DNA of 6,811 nt from Bacillota bacterium (GTDB lineage Bacteria > Bacillota > Bacilli > Bacillales > Cytobacillaceae): the NCBI GenBank assembly GCA_023389895.1, contig JAEWDX010000382.1, positions 1-6,811 of the forward strand. Reading direction: 5' to 3'. The position numbers and the translations under genes are program-made. Position 1 is the stretch's first letter, and each line of letters starts with the position of its first letter. The notes under the pieces were generated by a model. It made no database searches and had not been told where the DNA came from. It worked only from the letters and a program-made list of their open reading frames with translations. Below, one piece after another: positions 1-6,404 of this stretch.

Positions 1-425
1 GTATTATATAAGCTCTTTTCTTCTTCTGTTTCAGGAATGACGGCTGGTACTGGTGTTGGCTTTCCATTTTCATCAATCGCAACCATTGTTAAGAAAGACA
101 TTGCACAAATATTCTTTTCTCCTGTTAATAAATCCTCAGCACTTACTTTTACAAATATTTCCATCGATGTTCTTCCAGTATAAGTGACGAATGCTTCCAA
201 ACAAACAGCATTTCCTTGATGGATTGGATGCAGAAAATCGACAGAGTCAGTTGAGGCAGTAACGGTATTTCTTCTTGAATGCCGCATTGCAGAAATGGAT
301 GCGACATCATCTATATAAGCCATCAGCTTTCCACCGAATAATGTTCCGTGATAGTTTGTATCTGGTGGTAAAACAATACTAGTTTTTACGACAAAAGATT
401 CCTTGCAAAATTTTGATTCGCTCAT
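1..425 (-). CDS. ykhA: Acyl-CoA thioesterase, hotdog fold, YkhA/YciA type (3' end outside window)
   Basis: This is a hotdog-fold enzyme that hydrolyses acyl-CoA to free fatty acid and CoA in the cytoplasm. The 141 visible codons start at the ATG complementary to 423-425, with an AGGAGG ribosome binding site (complement of 433-438) seven bases upstream. The family signature is at residues 21-34: PDTN, then HG, then LFGGKLM, followed by the helix containing D39/D40. D39 aligns by eye with the catalytic Asp of YciA-type thioesterases. Residues 57-66 (ASTDSVDFLHP region) and the GRTSMEIFVKV strand at 84-94 are also typical. As recalled, B. subtilis YkhA is about 180 residues, so roughly 40 residues probably lie beyond the window. 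It is divergent from the SCP2 gene across about 200 bp. I could not identify a convincing promoter for this strand. The family is certain; the exact acyl chain preference is not visible. Confidence 0.93.
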   Translation of the reverse strand, partial: MSESKFCKESFVVKTSIVLPPDTNYHGTLFGGKLMAYIDDVASISAMRHSRRNTVTASTDSVDFLHPIHQGNAVCLEAFVTYTGRTSMEIFVKVSAEDLLTGEKNICAMSFLTMVAIDENGKPTPVPAVIPETEEEKSLYN

Positions 426-519
426 TGGTGTTCCTCCTAAAGGATGTTTTATTATCAACTAATTATTTTAACTCATTTTCGTTAAAAACTGTTATTTTTT
501 AACTCGAGCTTGTCATTTT

Positions 520-549
520 TTGAAAATGCATCCTTTCTTTTCTTATAAT
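520..549 (+). promoter_or_regulatory. Sigma-A promoter of the SCP2 gene
   Basis: The -35 box TTGAAA (520-525) and a perfect -10 box TATAAT (544-549) are separated by 18 bases. Transcription would start near 555-557, giving a leader of about 70 bases before the SCP2 start codon. The -10 box and the start site are overlapped by the dyad at 547-564, so the promoter looks built for repression. Box matches are seen in the sequence; activity is inferred. Confidence 0.72.
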
Positions 550-564
550 GAATGAACATTCATT
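547..564. promoter_or_regulatory. Probable repressor operator, FadR-like dyad
   Basis: This is a perfect inverted repeat, AATGAATG-AA-CATTCATT, with 8-bp arms and a 2-bp centre. It overlaps the last bases of the -10 box and the predicted start of the SCP2 promoter. The TGAATGA and TCATT elements match halves of the B. subtilis FadR box (about TGAATGA-N4-TCATTCA). In that register, 549-566 matches 12 of the 14 arm positions, but the perfect dyad seen here has a tighter centre. FadR is a TetR-family repressor of fatty-acid degradation genes that is released by long-chain acyl-CoA. An operator between a thioesterase and an SCP2 protein fits that role. The repressor gene itself is not in the window. 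Confidence 0.6.
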
Positions 565-628
565 TTCTTGCAGGATAATTAGAAATCTCAGTTGAATTAA
601 TAATTAGTATAAATAATGAGGGGGAAAT

Positions 629-958
629 ATGATGTCCGTTAAAGCTGAGCTTTTTGAACTAGTCGAAAGAATGAATGCAAACCCAGAGCATATTCAAGCT
701 GAAAAGGATCGAGTTTACCAAGTGAATCTTAATGAAAGCGGGGCAATTCAGATCGTTTTAAAAGAGGGTAAGGTTGAAATTGTTGAAGGAGTTCAACATG
801 AGCCAGAAGTAACCCTAATGTTAACTGATCAAAATTTTTCCAAACTATTAAAAGATGATTTGAATACGACAATGGCCTTTATGACTGGTGGTCTAAAGGT
901 TGAAGGGAAAATGGGACTTGCCCTCAAGCTACAGGAAATCGTGAAGAAATATCAATAA
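629..958 (+). CDS. SCP2 sterol-binding domain protein (single-domain lipid/acyl carrier)
   Basis: This small cytoplasmic protein of 108-109 residues consists of one SCP2 domain only. SCP2 domains form a hydrophobic tunnel that binds fatty acids, acyl-CoA or sterols; in bacteria the ligand is more likely an acyl chain than a sterol. The typical features are alternating hydrophobic beta strands at about residues 28-62 and the family's C-terminal signature at about 79-106 (LNTTMAFMTGGLKVEGKMGLALKLQ region). Two adjacent ATG codons, 629 and 632, are possible starts. The GAGGGGG ribosome binding site at 618-624 serves either one, so the N-terminus is uncertain by one residue. The gene has its own promoter with an overlapping dyad operator and is closed by a strong terminator, so it is probably a single-gene transcript. 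It lacks any fused dehydrogenase or thiolase domain. The specific ligand is unknown. Confidence 0.88.
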   Translation: MMSVKAELFELVERMNANPEHIQAEKDRVYQVNLNESGAIQIVLKEGKVEIVEGVQHEPEVTLMLTDQNFSKLLKDDLNTTMAFMTGGLKVEGKMGLALKLQEIVKKYQ

Positions 959-960
959 TA

Positions 961-993
961 AGAAAAGGCAGCCGACTAATGGCTGCCTTTTCT
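961..993 (+). terminator. Intrinsic terminator after the SCP2 gene
   Basis: A perfect 13-bp stem (961-973 with 981-993) has a GC-rich core GGCAGCC/GGCTGCC, a 7-base loop and a TTTTCT tract in the 3' arm. It lies two bases after the SCP2 stop codon. It separates the SCP2 transcript from cls, so cls should need its own promoter. Confidence 0.92.
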
Positions 994-1119
994 AATATGG
1001 TAAGAAAGTATAAATTGGCAGCGCAGAAGATTTTTCGACATAGAAAAACGATTCTTTAAATATTTTCTAAAGCGACACGATTTGGGAAAGAATATGTAAG
1101 ATGTACATAGATGAAATAT

Positions 1120-1124
1120 GGAGA
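1120..1124 (+). promoter_or_regulatory. Ribosome binding site that decides the cls start
   Basis: GGAGA at 1120-1124 lies eight bases before the ATG at 1133. The in-frame ATG at 1118 overlaps this site and has no Shine-Dalgarno sequence of its own, so 1133 is the better start. Confidence 0.65.
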
Positions 1125-1132
1125 TTGAAAAG

Positions 1133-2641
1133 ATGAGAAAGCGTCGAGTGGAATTCATTATTGCGATCATATTAATGATATCGCTCTATTTATTATTATT
1201 AAGTAGCAATCAGTCTGTGAAAGTAATCTGTTTCCTTTTATATTTCTCTGCAATGATGGTCAGCATGTATTCTTTAATGCTCGAAAACCGTTCGCCACAG
1301 CATACCTTGCTTTGGATGTATGTACTTACCTTTTTACCGGTATTCGGCTATCTATTTTACTTATTCTCAGGGCAGCTTTATATGAAGGGTTATTTTTTAA
1401 AAAGTAAACGAAAAAAAGATAGGGAGGAATGGAAAAAATTATTGCAGAAAGAACCGACTCCGGATTTAGCTTTTCTGCAAGATAATCAACATTCCTTTGC
1501 GAAATTTGCTATCCAAGTGTCACCGACCCCTATAAGTACGAGTTCCGATGTTTTGATTTTAAAAAATGGGGAGGAAACGTTTACAGAAATAATAAGGAGA
1601 TTAAAAAAAGCGAAGACGTTTATTCATATTGAATATTATATTTTTCGTTCAGATCGGCTTGGCAAACTGATTATGAAAATTTTAATGGCGAAAGCAAAAA
1701 AAGGGATTAATGTGCTATTTATCTTTGATGCGGCTGGAAGTCGAAAAATTGCCTCAGATGATCTACTTGCAATGAGGGCAGCTGGAATTAAAGTGCAGGC
1801 TTTTTCTCCATTAAAATATGGCTTTTTCAACCAAAAGCTAAACTTCCGCAATCATCGAAAAATGATTATTATTGATGGAGAAATTGGTTTTGTTGGTGGC
1901 TTGAATGTTGGAGTAGAGTATTTAGGTGAGGATAATCGAGTTGGTTTTTGGCGGGATACTCATATTTTATTAAAGGGTGAAGCTGTATATTCGCTTCATA
2001 TGGTTTTCCTGCTTGACTGGGAATATATTAGCGGTGAGAAGATATTAGATCGGTATTCAACAGCTAAAAAGGGCATTTCTGATGGAATTATAGATGGTGC
2101 GGTTCAAGTTGTCGCGACTGGCCCTGATACACAGCAAGGTTTGATGAGTGATTTTTACTATGCGATGATCGCCTCAGCAACGAAGTCGATTTGGATTGCG
2201 AGCCCGTATTTTATTCCAGATGAGTCAATTAGAACGGCATTAAGAGTTGCGGCTGCGAAGGGAATTGAAGTAAGAATTATCGTTCCGGAAATCAATGATG
2301 GCTTTTTAACACAGTATGCAAGTCGTTCTTATTTTTCTGAACTGTTACGGTATGGTGTCGAAATATACTTGTATAAAAAAGGCTTTCTCCATCAAAAGGT
2401 CATTATCGTGGATGGAAATTTAGCAACACTAGGAACAGCTAATATGGATATGCGCAGCTTCCACTTGAATTTCGAGGTGAATGTTTTCATGTACGGAACA
2501 AGCTCTATTCGTGATCTTGTTGCCCATTATGAAGAAGATTTAGAAGACAGCGAAAAAATAAGTCCAGTTCAATATTATAAACGAGGGTTTGCCGAAAGAT
2601 CGAAGGAATCATTTGCTCGTTTGTTTTCTGGTGTTTTATAA
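1133..2641 (+). CDS. cls: Cardiolipin synthase, phospholipase D superfamily
   Basis: This membrane enzyme joins two phosphatidylglycerol molecules into cardiolipin, releasing glycerol. From the start at 1133 it has 502 residues. Three hydrophobic segments lie near the N-terminus, at about 6-25, 29-50 and 58-79. The third belongs to the PLDc_N region (ENRSPQHTLLW, then LPVFGYLFYLFSG). Two catalytic HKD motifs follow: H241-x-K243-x4-D248, followed by GFVGGLN, and H420-x-K422-x4-D427, followed by LGTANMDMRS. Both are intact, so the enzyme should be active. Many bacilli carry several cls paralogues. The length is close to YwiE (about 500) and somewhat longer than ClsA (about 480), but I cannot assign the paralogue. 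The gene is preceded by a strong terminator, and about 140 bases upstream contain no convincing promoter. No hairpin terminator is evident after its stop codon. An ATG at 1118 would add five residues. Confidence 0.95.
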   Translation: MRKRRVEFIIAIILMISLYLLLLSSNQSVKVICFLLYFSAMMVSMYSLMLENRSPQHTLLWMYVLTFLPVFGYLFYLFSGQLYMKGYFLKSKRKKDREEWKKLLQKEPTPDLAFLQDNQHSFAKFAIQVSPTPISTSSDVLILKNGEETFTEIIRRLKKAKTFIHIEYYIFRSDRLGKLIMKILMAKAKKGINVLFIFDAAGSRKIASDDLLAMRAAGIKVQAFSPLKYGFFNQKLNFRNHRKMIIIDGEIGFVGGLNVGVEYLGEDNRVGFWRDTHILLKGEAVYSLHMVFLLDWEYISGEKILDRYSTAKKGISDGIIDGAVQVVATGPDTQQGLMSDFYYAMIASATKSIWIASPYFIPDESIRTALRVAAAKGIEVRIIVPEINDGFLTQYASRSYFSELLRYGVEIYLYKKGFLHQKVIIVDGNLATLGTANMDMRSFHLNFEVNVFMYGTSSIRDLVAHYEEDLEDSEKISPVQYYKRGFAERSKESFARLFSGVL

Positions 2642-2709
2642 TGACTGCCCCATTTTTAGCTTTATTCCGCATCCATGAGGCTAGAGGAAAGATAAGCGCA
2701 ACTTTTTAT

Positions 2710-2738
2710 TTAGTAATAAAGGTAAATAATGATATAAT
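2710..2738 (+). promoter_or_regulatory. Promoter of the tldD-tldE operon, extended -10 type
   Basis: TGATATAAT at 2730-2738 is a perfect extended -10 element. The -35 region at 2710-2715 (TTAGTA) is a poor match, which is usual for extended -10 promoters. Transcription would start near 2744-2746, about 40 bases before the tldD ATG and just at the edge of the palindrome at 2746-2760. Confidence 0.62.
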
Positions 2739-2745
2739 TATTGTG

Positions 2746-2760
2746 TTTGAATAATTCAAA
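2746..2760. repeat. Palindrome at the tldD transcription start, possible operator
   Basis: TTTGAATAATTCAAA is a perfect 15-bp palindrome with 7-bp arms around one central base. It lies immediately downstream of the predicted promoter and 26 bases before the tldD ATG. Its position would suit a repressor. I cannot match it to a named regulator, and AT-rich palindromes of this size can arise by chance. Confidence 0.4.
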
Positions 2761-2786
2761 AGATTCTTTTTAAAAGGAGGGACAGT

Positions 2787-4178
2787 ATGTTTTCAAAATT
2801 TGTTATTGAAGATGTGTTAACAGCTGCACTGGCAACAGGAGGAGATTTTTCCGAAGTGTTTGTGGAGGATCGCTATACGAATAATCTTACGCTTCAAGGT
2901 GGGAAAATTGAAAACAGTTTGTCAGGAAGAGATTTTGGTATAGGGATTCGCGTGTTTAAAGGGCTGCAAAGTGTTTATACATATACAACTGATTCAACAA
3001 AGGAAGGCTTGATAAAAGCAGCAAGAAATGCCGCACAAGCTATTTCGGGAGATAAGATTATTCAACGACAGCCCCTTGAAAAAGAAATGATTATATGCGC
3101 TCATCCGATTGAGATGAGTCCTTTGAAAACAGAAAAGATCCGGAAAGTAAATGTAATGAAGAAAGCATATGACATTGCCAAAAACTATCATTCAAACATT
3201 CAGCAAGTGCTTGTACGTTATTTTGATGAAGAGCAAAATGTGTTGATTGCCAATAGTGAAGGGAGATTTGTCGAGGATCTTCGAGTCCGCAGCAGATTAG
3301 CTATTCAGGCGATTGCTGCTGATGGTACGCAAATACAGCCAGGCTTCTATGGACCAGCTGCACATAAAGGCTTCGAATTTTTTGAAAATTTAAATCTTGA
3401 GCATTATGCAACAGAAGCATCCAGAATTGCGGTAACGATGCTAGGGGCTGAGGCATGTCCGAGCGGAAAATTTCCGGTTATTATTGATAATGAATTTGGC
3501 GGTGTTATTTTCCATGAAGCTTGTGGGCATGGATTAGAAGCAACAGCTGTCGCAAAAAATAATTCGGTATTTGCGAATCGAATTGGAGAAAAGGTTGCTT
3601 CAGATATCGTTACATATATTGATGACGGTACGATAGAAAATGATTGGGGCTCTATAACTATCGATGATGAAGGGGAAAAGGCAAGGAAAAATATATTGAT
3701 CGAGAATGGAATCTTGAAAGGTTACTTGATTGATAAATTTAATGGTCGCAGAATGGGAATGGCATCAACGGGATCAGGAAGAAGACAGTCGTATCGATTT
3801 GCCCCGACTTCGAGAATGACGAATACATATATTGCTGAAGGAAAATCAACTCCTGAACAGATCATCGCAAATACTGAGCATGGAATTTATGCGAAGTATA
3901 TGGGGGGAGGCTCTGTTAATCCAGCAACAGGTGATTATAATTTTGCCGTAATGGAAGCCTATCTCGTTAAAAATGGCAAAATTGACAAGCCACTTAAAGG
4001 AGCGACACTTGTCGGCAATGGACCTGAAACGATCAAGCTTGTTGACATGGTCGGAAATAATGTCGCACATGGAGCGGGAATGTGTGGTTCTTTAAGTGGC
4101 AGTATACCAGTTAACGTCGGTCAGCCAATGATTCGTGTAAGCGAAATGACGGTTGGCGGAAGTAAGGAGGCTGAGTAA
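2787..4178 (+). CDS. tldD: TldD metallopeptidase subunit (catalytic)
   Basis: TldD is the zinc-bearing subunit of the cytoplasmic TldD/TldE peptidase. In E. coli this complex removes the leader of microcin B17 and degrades unfolded peptides and the CcdA antitoxin. The protein has 463 residues, close to the 481 of E. coli TldD. The metal-binding HExxxH motif is H243-E-A-C-G-H248, followed by GLEATAVAK. The third ligand expected in this family is a C-terminal Cys, seen here as C433 in GMCGSLSGSIPV, followed by the typical VGQP and MTVGGS. All catalytic elements are present. The ATG at 2787 has an AAAGGAGG ribosome binding site (2773-2780) six bases upstream. The gene is the first of a two-gene operon with its own extended -10 promoter. 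The native substrate in this organism is unknown. No RiPP precursor or toxin-antitoxin pair is nearby. Confidence 0.96.
   Translation: MFSKFVIEDVLTAALATGGDFSEVFVEDRYTNNLTLQGGKIENSLSGRDFGIGIRVFKGLQSVYTYTTDSTKEGLIKAARNAAQAISGDKIIQRQPLEKEMIICAHPIEMSPLKTEKIRKVNVMKKAYDIAKNYHSNIQQVLVRYFDEEQNVLIANSEGRFVEDLRVRSRLAIQAIAADGTQIQPGFYGPAAHKGFEFFENLNLEHYATEASRIAVTMLGAEACPSGKFPVIIDNEFGGVIFHEACGHGLEATAVAKNNSVFANRIGEKVASDIVTYIDDGTIENDWGSITIDDEGEKARKNILIENGILKGYLIDKFNGRRMGMASTGSGRRQSYRFAPTSRMTNTYIAEGKSTPEQIIANTEHGIYAKYMGGGSVNPATGDYNFAVMEAYLVKNGKIDKPLKGATLVGNGPETIKLVDMVGNNVAHGAGMCGSLSGSIPVNVGQPMIRVSEMTVGGSKEAE
4164..4170 (+). promoter_or_regulatory. Ribosome binding site that decides the tldE start
   Basis: AAGGAGG lies inside the last codons of tldD, nine bases before the ATG at 4180. 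It rules against an in-frame TTG at 4153, which would precede this site and has no comparable Shine-Dalgarno sequence. Confidence 0.85.
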
Positions 4179-4179
4179 T

Positions 4180-5523
4180 ATGAACATTGAACAATTTCAG
4201 GATAAATTATTTCAACTTGGCGGGCAGCACGGATTTAGTGAAATGGAGCTTTATTATGAACGGGAAGAAAAGTTTCGCTGCGGCTTATTCAAAGGAGAAA
4301 TCGATTCCTATGAAACATCAGAAGTTGCGGGTGTCTCATTCCGTGGTCTTTTCGCCGGGAAAATGGGCTATGCTTTTACAGAAAAAATAGCTGAGGACTC
4401 TATTTTATATTTAGTAGAAAATGCAAAAGAGAATGCGCAAATTCTTGAAGAAGAGGTACAGGAAGAGCTCTTCTCTGGAAGTGAAGAATATCATAATGGA
4501 AACTATTATTCTAATAAGCTAGAAAAAGTGACGATCCAAAAGAATATCGAGCTGTTAAAAGCAATCGAAAAGGAAATATATGCCTATGATAAGCGTGTAG
4601 TCGCCACTGATTATTTCGTAATAGAGAGTGAAGAGTCCGAACGGGCACTTATGAATAACAAGGGACTTACGCTCAAAGAAAGAGTAAATCATGTTGGAAT
4701 GGATATTTCGGTTGTTGTCAAGCAAGGGAACGAAACGAAAACAGGTACGTATCTGAAATCCACTAAGGATTTCACTCTTTTCAATCCGGAAGAGATTGCA
4801 AAATATGTCGTTGAGGAAGCATTAGCCCAATTAAATGCACAATCGATAGAAAGCAAGAAATACCAAGTATTATTGCGAAATGACGTGGCTAGTAGCCTAC
4901 TACAAACATTTTCCCCCATTTTCTCAGCAGAAAATGCTCAAAAAGGTCAATCCCTTTTAAAAGATAAAGTTGGTGAAGTGATTGCGGTTCGTAATCTGCA
5001 AATGGTTGATGATCCATTTTTAGAAGAGGGGCTATTAAGTAGAAATTTCGACAGTGAAGGTGTTGCGACATATAAGAAAGAAATAGTGAAGGACGGTAGC
5101 CTTGTTACATTGCTCCATAATTGTAAAACTGCAGGCAAAGCAGGGGTTGAATCAACGGGGAATGCTTATAAGTCTTCTTATAAGAGTCCGCTATCTGTTG
5201 CTCCAACGAATTTGTATATTGCCCCACTGGAAAAAAACTTCGTGGAATTGATAGCAACGATGAGCGAAGGGATTATGATTACAGATTTAGCAGGATTGCA
5301 TTCTGGAGCTGATCCAGTTTCTGGAGATTTCTCTCTTGCTGCAAATGGATTTTATGTGAAGGACGGCAAGGTTGAGAAAACAGTGAAGCAGATGACGATT
5401 GCTGGCAATTTCTATGAATTGCTAAATAATATTGAGGAGATTGGCGCTGACTTAGAATTTTATTCGTCAAATGTCGCGTCACCTTCCTTATTAATTAAAG
5501 AGTTAGCTGTGACGGTCGAATAA
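4180..5523 (+). CDS. pmbA: TldE/PmbA, partner subunit of the TldD peptidase
   Basis: The protein has 447 residues, matching the roughly 450 of E. coli PmbA/TldE. It shares the TldD fold but lacks the HExxxH motif, as expected of the non-catalytic partner that shapes the peptide-binding chamber. Recognisable family segments are GFSEMELYY near residues 19-27, the FDSEGVATYKKEIVKDG region starting at F290, KAGVESTGNAYKSS after it, and the C-terminal SGDFSLAANGFYV and TIAGNFYELLNNI stretches. The ATG lies one base after the tldD stop codon, with its ribosome binding site inside tldD. Translation is therefore probably coupled and the two subunits made in similar amounts. The operon ends at the strong hairpin at 5579-5622. 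The symbol tldE is a synonym. Function as part of the TldDE complex is inferred from family and context. Confidence 0.94.
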   Translation: MNIEQFQDKLFQLGGQHGFSEMELYYEREEKFRCGLFKGEIDSYETSEVAGVSFRGLFAGKMGYAFTEKIAEDSILYLVENAKENAQILEEEVQEELFSGSEEYHNGNYYSNKLEKVTIQKNIELLKAIEKEIYAYDKRVVATDYFVIESEESERALMNNKGLTLKERVNHVGMDISVVVKQGNETKTGTYLKSTKDFTLFNPEEIAKYVVEEALAQLNAQSIESKKYQVLLRNDVASSLLQTFSPIFSAENAQKGQSLLKDKVGEVIAVRNLQMVDDPFLEEGLLSRNFDSEGVATYKKEIVKDGSLVTLLHNCKTAGKAGVESTGNAYKSSYKSPLSVAPTNLYIAPLEKNFVELIATMSEGIMITDLAGLHSGADPVSGDFSLAANGFYVKDGKVEKTVKQMTIAGNFYELLNNIEEIGADLEFYSSNVASPSLLIKELAVTVE

Positions 5524-5529
5524 ATTGAT

Positions 5530-5658
5530 TAAAGGGGTATATCACAAAGAGTAATGTATCCTTTCGTATAAATACTGAAAAAAACCAATGAATGTTAATT
5601 TTACAACATTCATTGGTTTTTTAAGTTTTTGGCTGATACATTATCGGGCAGCCCTTTA
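5530..5658. repeat. Nested inverted repeats at the tldE/yetJ convergent junction
   Basis: Three concentric inverted repeats are seen. The outer pair is TAAAGGG (5530-5536) with CCCTTTA (5652-5658). The middle pair is TAATGTATC (5552-5560) with GATACATTA (5635-5643). The core is an 18-bp perfect hairpin at 5579-5622. The gaps between tiers are unequal (15 versus 8 bases, then 18 versus 12), so the structure is an imperfect long palindrome of about 130 bp. It may be a decayed repetitive element or an extended terminator. No flanking direct repeat is obvious. Confidence 0.5.
5579..5622. terminator. Bidirectional intrinsic terminator between tldE and yetJ
   Basis: A perfect 18-bp stem (5579-5596 with 5605-5622) encloses an 8-base loop. 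The plus-strand 3' arm ends in TTTTTT and the 5' arm begins AAAAAA, so a U-tract is read from either strand. It lies 55 bases after the tldE stop and 60 bases after the yetJ stop, and should end both convergent transcripts. Confidence 0.93.
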
Positions 5659-5682
5659 TTCGCTGTAGATCTAACGGGTTGA

Positions 5683-6333
5683 TTAATCCTTACTTCCAAG
5701 TATCCCAAAGATCCGTAAAATACTAATGAAGAGGTTAATAAAATCTAAATACAAATTTAGAGCCATTAATGGCACTTCTTCTGCAGAAACACCGTAATGC
5801 TTCATACGGTTGAAGTCAAAGAGAACATAGCCGCTGAATACGAGTACTCCGATAAATGAGAATGCGAGCATTCCTGTTGTGCTTAGTGGCCAGAAAATCT
5901 GAAAGATTGAAATGGCGATTAAAGCAAGTAGTGCTGCCATTAAAAAGCCGCCTAAAAAGGTAAAATCACGCTTCGTCGTTGATGCATAAACCGCAATCCC
6001 TGCAAAAACCGTTGTCGTTGTCGCAAGAGCAAGCAAAACTGGATTCGGACCAATTGTTGCAAGATATTGAGCGATAATCGGATAGGTAGTCATCCCAGAA
6101 ATAAACGTAAATGCGAATAAAAATGGATACGAGATTGCTTTTTTTCGACGTAAGAAAAACGCAAAGACGAGCATTCCAACTTCAAGAATTACGAGCGGTA
6201 GAAACAGAGCAGGTGGTACAAAGGAGCCTGCCATTGTACCGACAAAAGCGATCCCTAAAGATAAGGCAAATGTTCGTAAAACAGCTGGCAAATATCCGTT
6301 TCGATTAACTACTTGTTGTGTTTGTGAATACAT
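5683..6333 (-). CDS. yetJ: Bax inhibitor-1 family membrane protein, YetJ-like calcium leak channel
   Basis: This integral membrane protein has 216 residues and about seven transmembrane helices (roughly 15-36, 39-60, 67-91, 99-118, 126-147, 155-172, 188-209). B. subtilis YetJ, of nearly equal length, is a pH-sensitive calcium leak channel gated by an aspartate pair, D171 and D195. The equivalents here are D173 (in VLFDFN) and D197 (in LYLDFINLF), with the same 24-residue spacing. E51 and R62 sit where E49 and R60 are in YetJ, also offset by two. All the gating residues are therefore kept. The ATG (complement of 6331-6333) has an AGAGGTGA ribosome binding site ten bases upstream. It lies 71 bases downstream of mscL with no terminator between them, so co-transcription is plausible. 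A separate weak promoter in that gap cannot be excluded. Its role here is inferred from the family. Confidence 0.95.
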   Translation of the reverse strand: MYSQTQQVVNRNGYLPAVLRTFALSLGIAFVGTMAGSFVPPALFLPLVILEVGMLVFAFFLRRKKAISYPFLFAFTFISGMTTYPIIAQYLATIGPNPVLLALATTTTVFAGIAVYASTTKRDFTFLGGFLMAALLALIAISIFQIFWPLSTTGMLAFSFIGVLVFSGYVLFDFNRMKHYGVSAEEVPLMALNLYLDFINLFISILRIFGILGSKD

Positions 6334-6404
6334 AGTGTAATTTTCACCTCTAAATAAATTTGCTTTCCTTTATTTACGATTAGGTAATAAAAAGGTTTCA
6401 AAAA

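Noticed and set aside
997..1059. A 20-codon basic small ORF in the cls leader, starting MVRKYKLAAQ.
   Set aside because: It begins inside the tail of the terminator region, has no Shine-Dalgarno sequence, and ends far from the cls start, so nothing supports translation.
2725..2746. AATAAT-GATATA-ATTATT inverted repeat and a partial PerR/Fur-like match over the tldD -10 box.
   Set aside because: The repeat is only A and T in its arms, and the PerR-box match is about 10 of 14 positions, which is easily reached by chance in such AT-rich sequence.
2641..2754. A 37-codon ORF whose ATG overlaps the cls stop codon (TAATG), considered as a possible peptide substrate for TldDE.
   Set aside because: There is no ribosome binding site before the ATG, the reading frame runs through the tldD promoter, and the composition is that of AT-rich intergenic DNA.
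4153..4179. TTG at 4153 as the start of tldE, overlapping the end of tldD.
   Set aside because: It has no Shine-Dalgarno sequence, while the ATG at 4180 has AAGGAGG nine bases upstream and gives the normal family length.
5587..5614. AATGAATGTT and AACATTCATT arms in the convergent terminator, similar to the half-sites of the dyad at 547-564.
   Set aside because: The arms are part of an 18-bp terminator stem and are separated by an 8-base loop, far wider than the operator spacing, with no promoter nearby.
5631..5653. GGCTG-N13-CAGCC small hairpin next to the main terminator.
   Set aside because: The stem is only 5 bp with a long loop and no proper U-tract in either direction, so it is not a convincing second terminator.
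6396..6401. TTGAAA on the minus strand as the -35 box of a separate yetJ promoter.
   Set aside because: No acceptable -10 box lies 16-18 bases downstream; the nearest candidate, TAAATA, needs a 19-base spacer.
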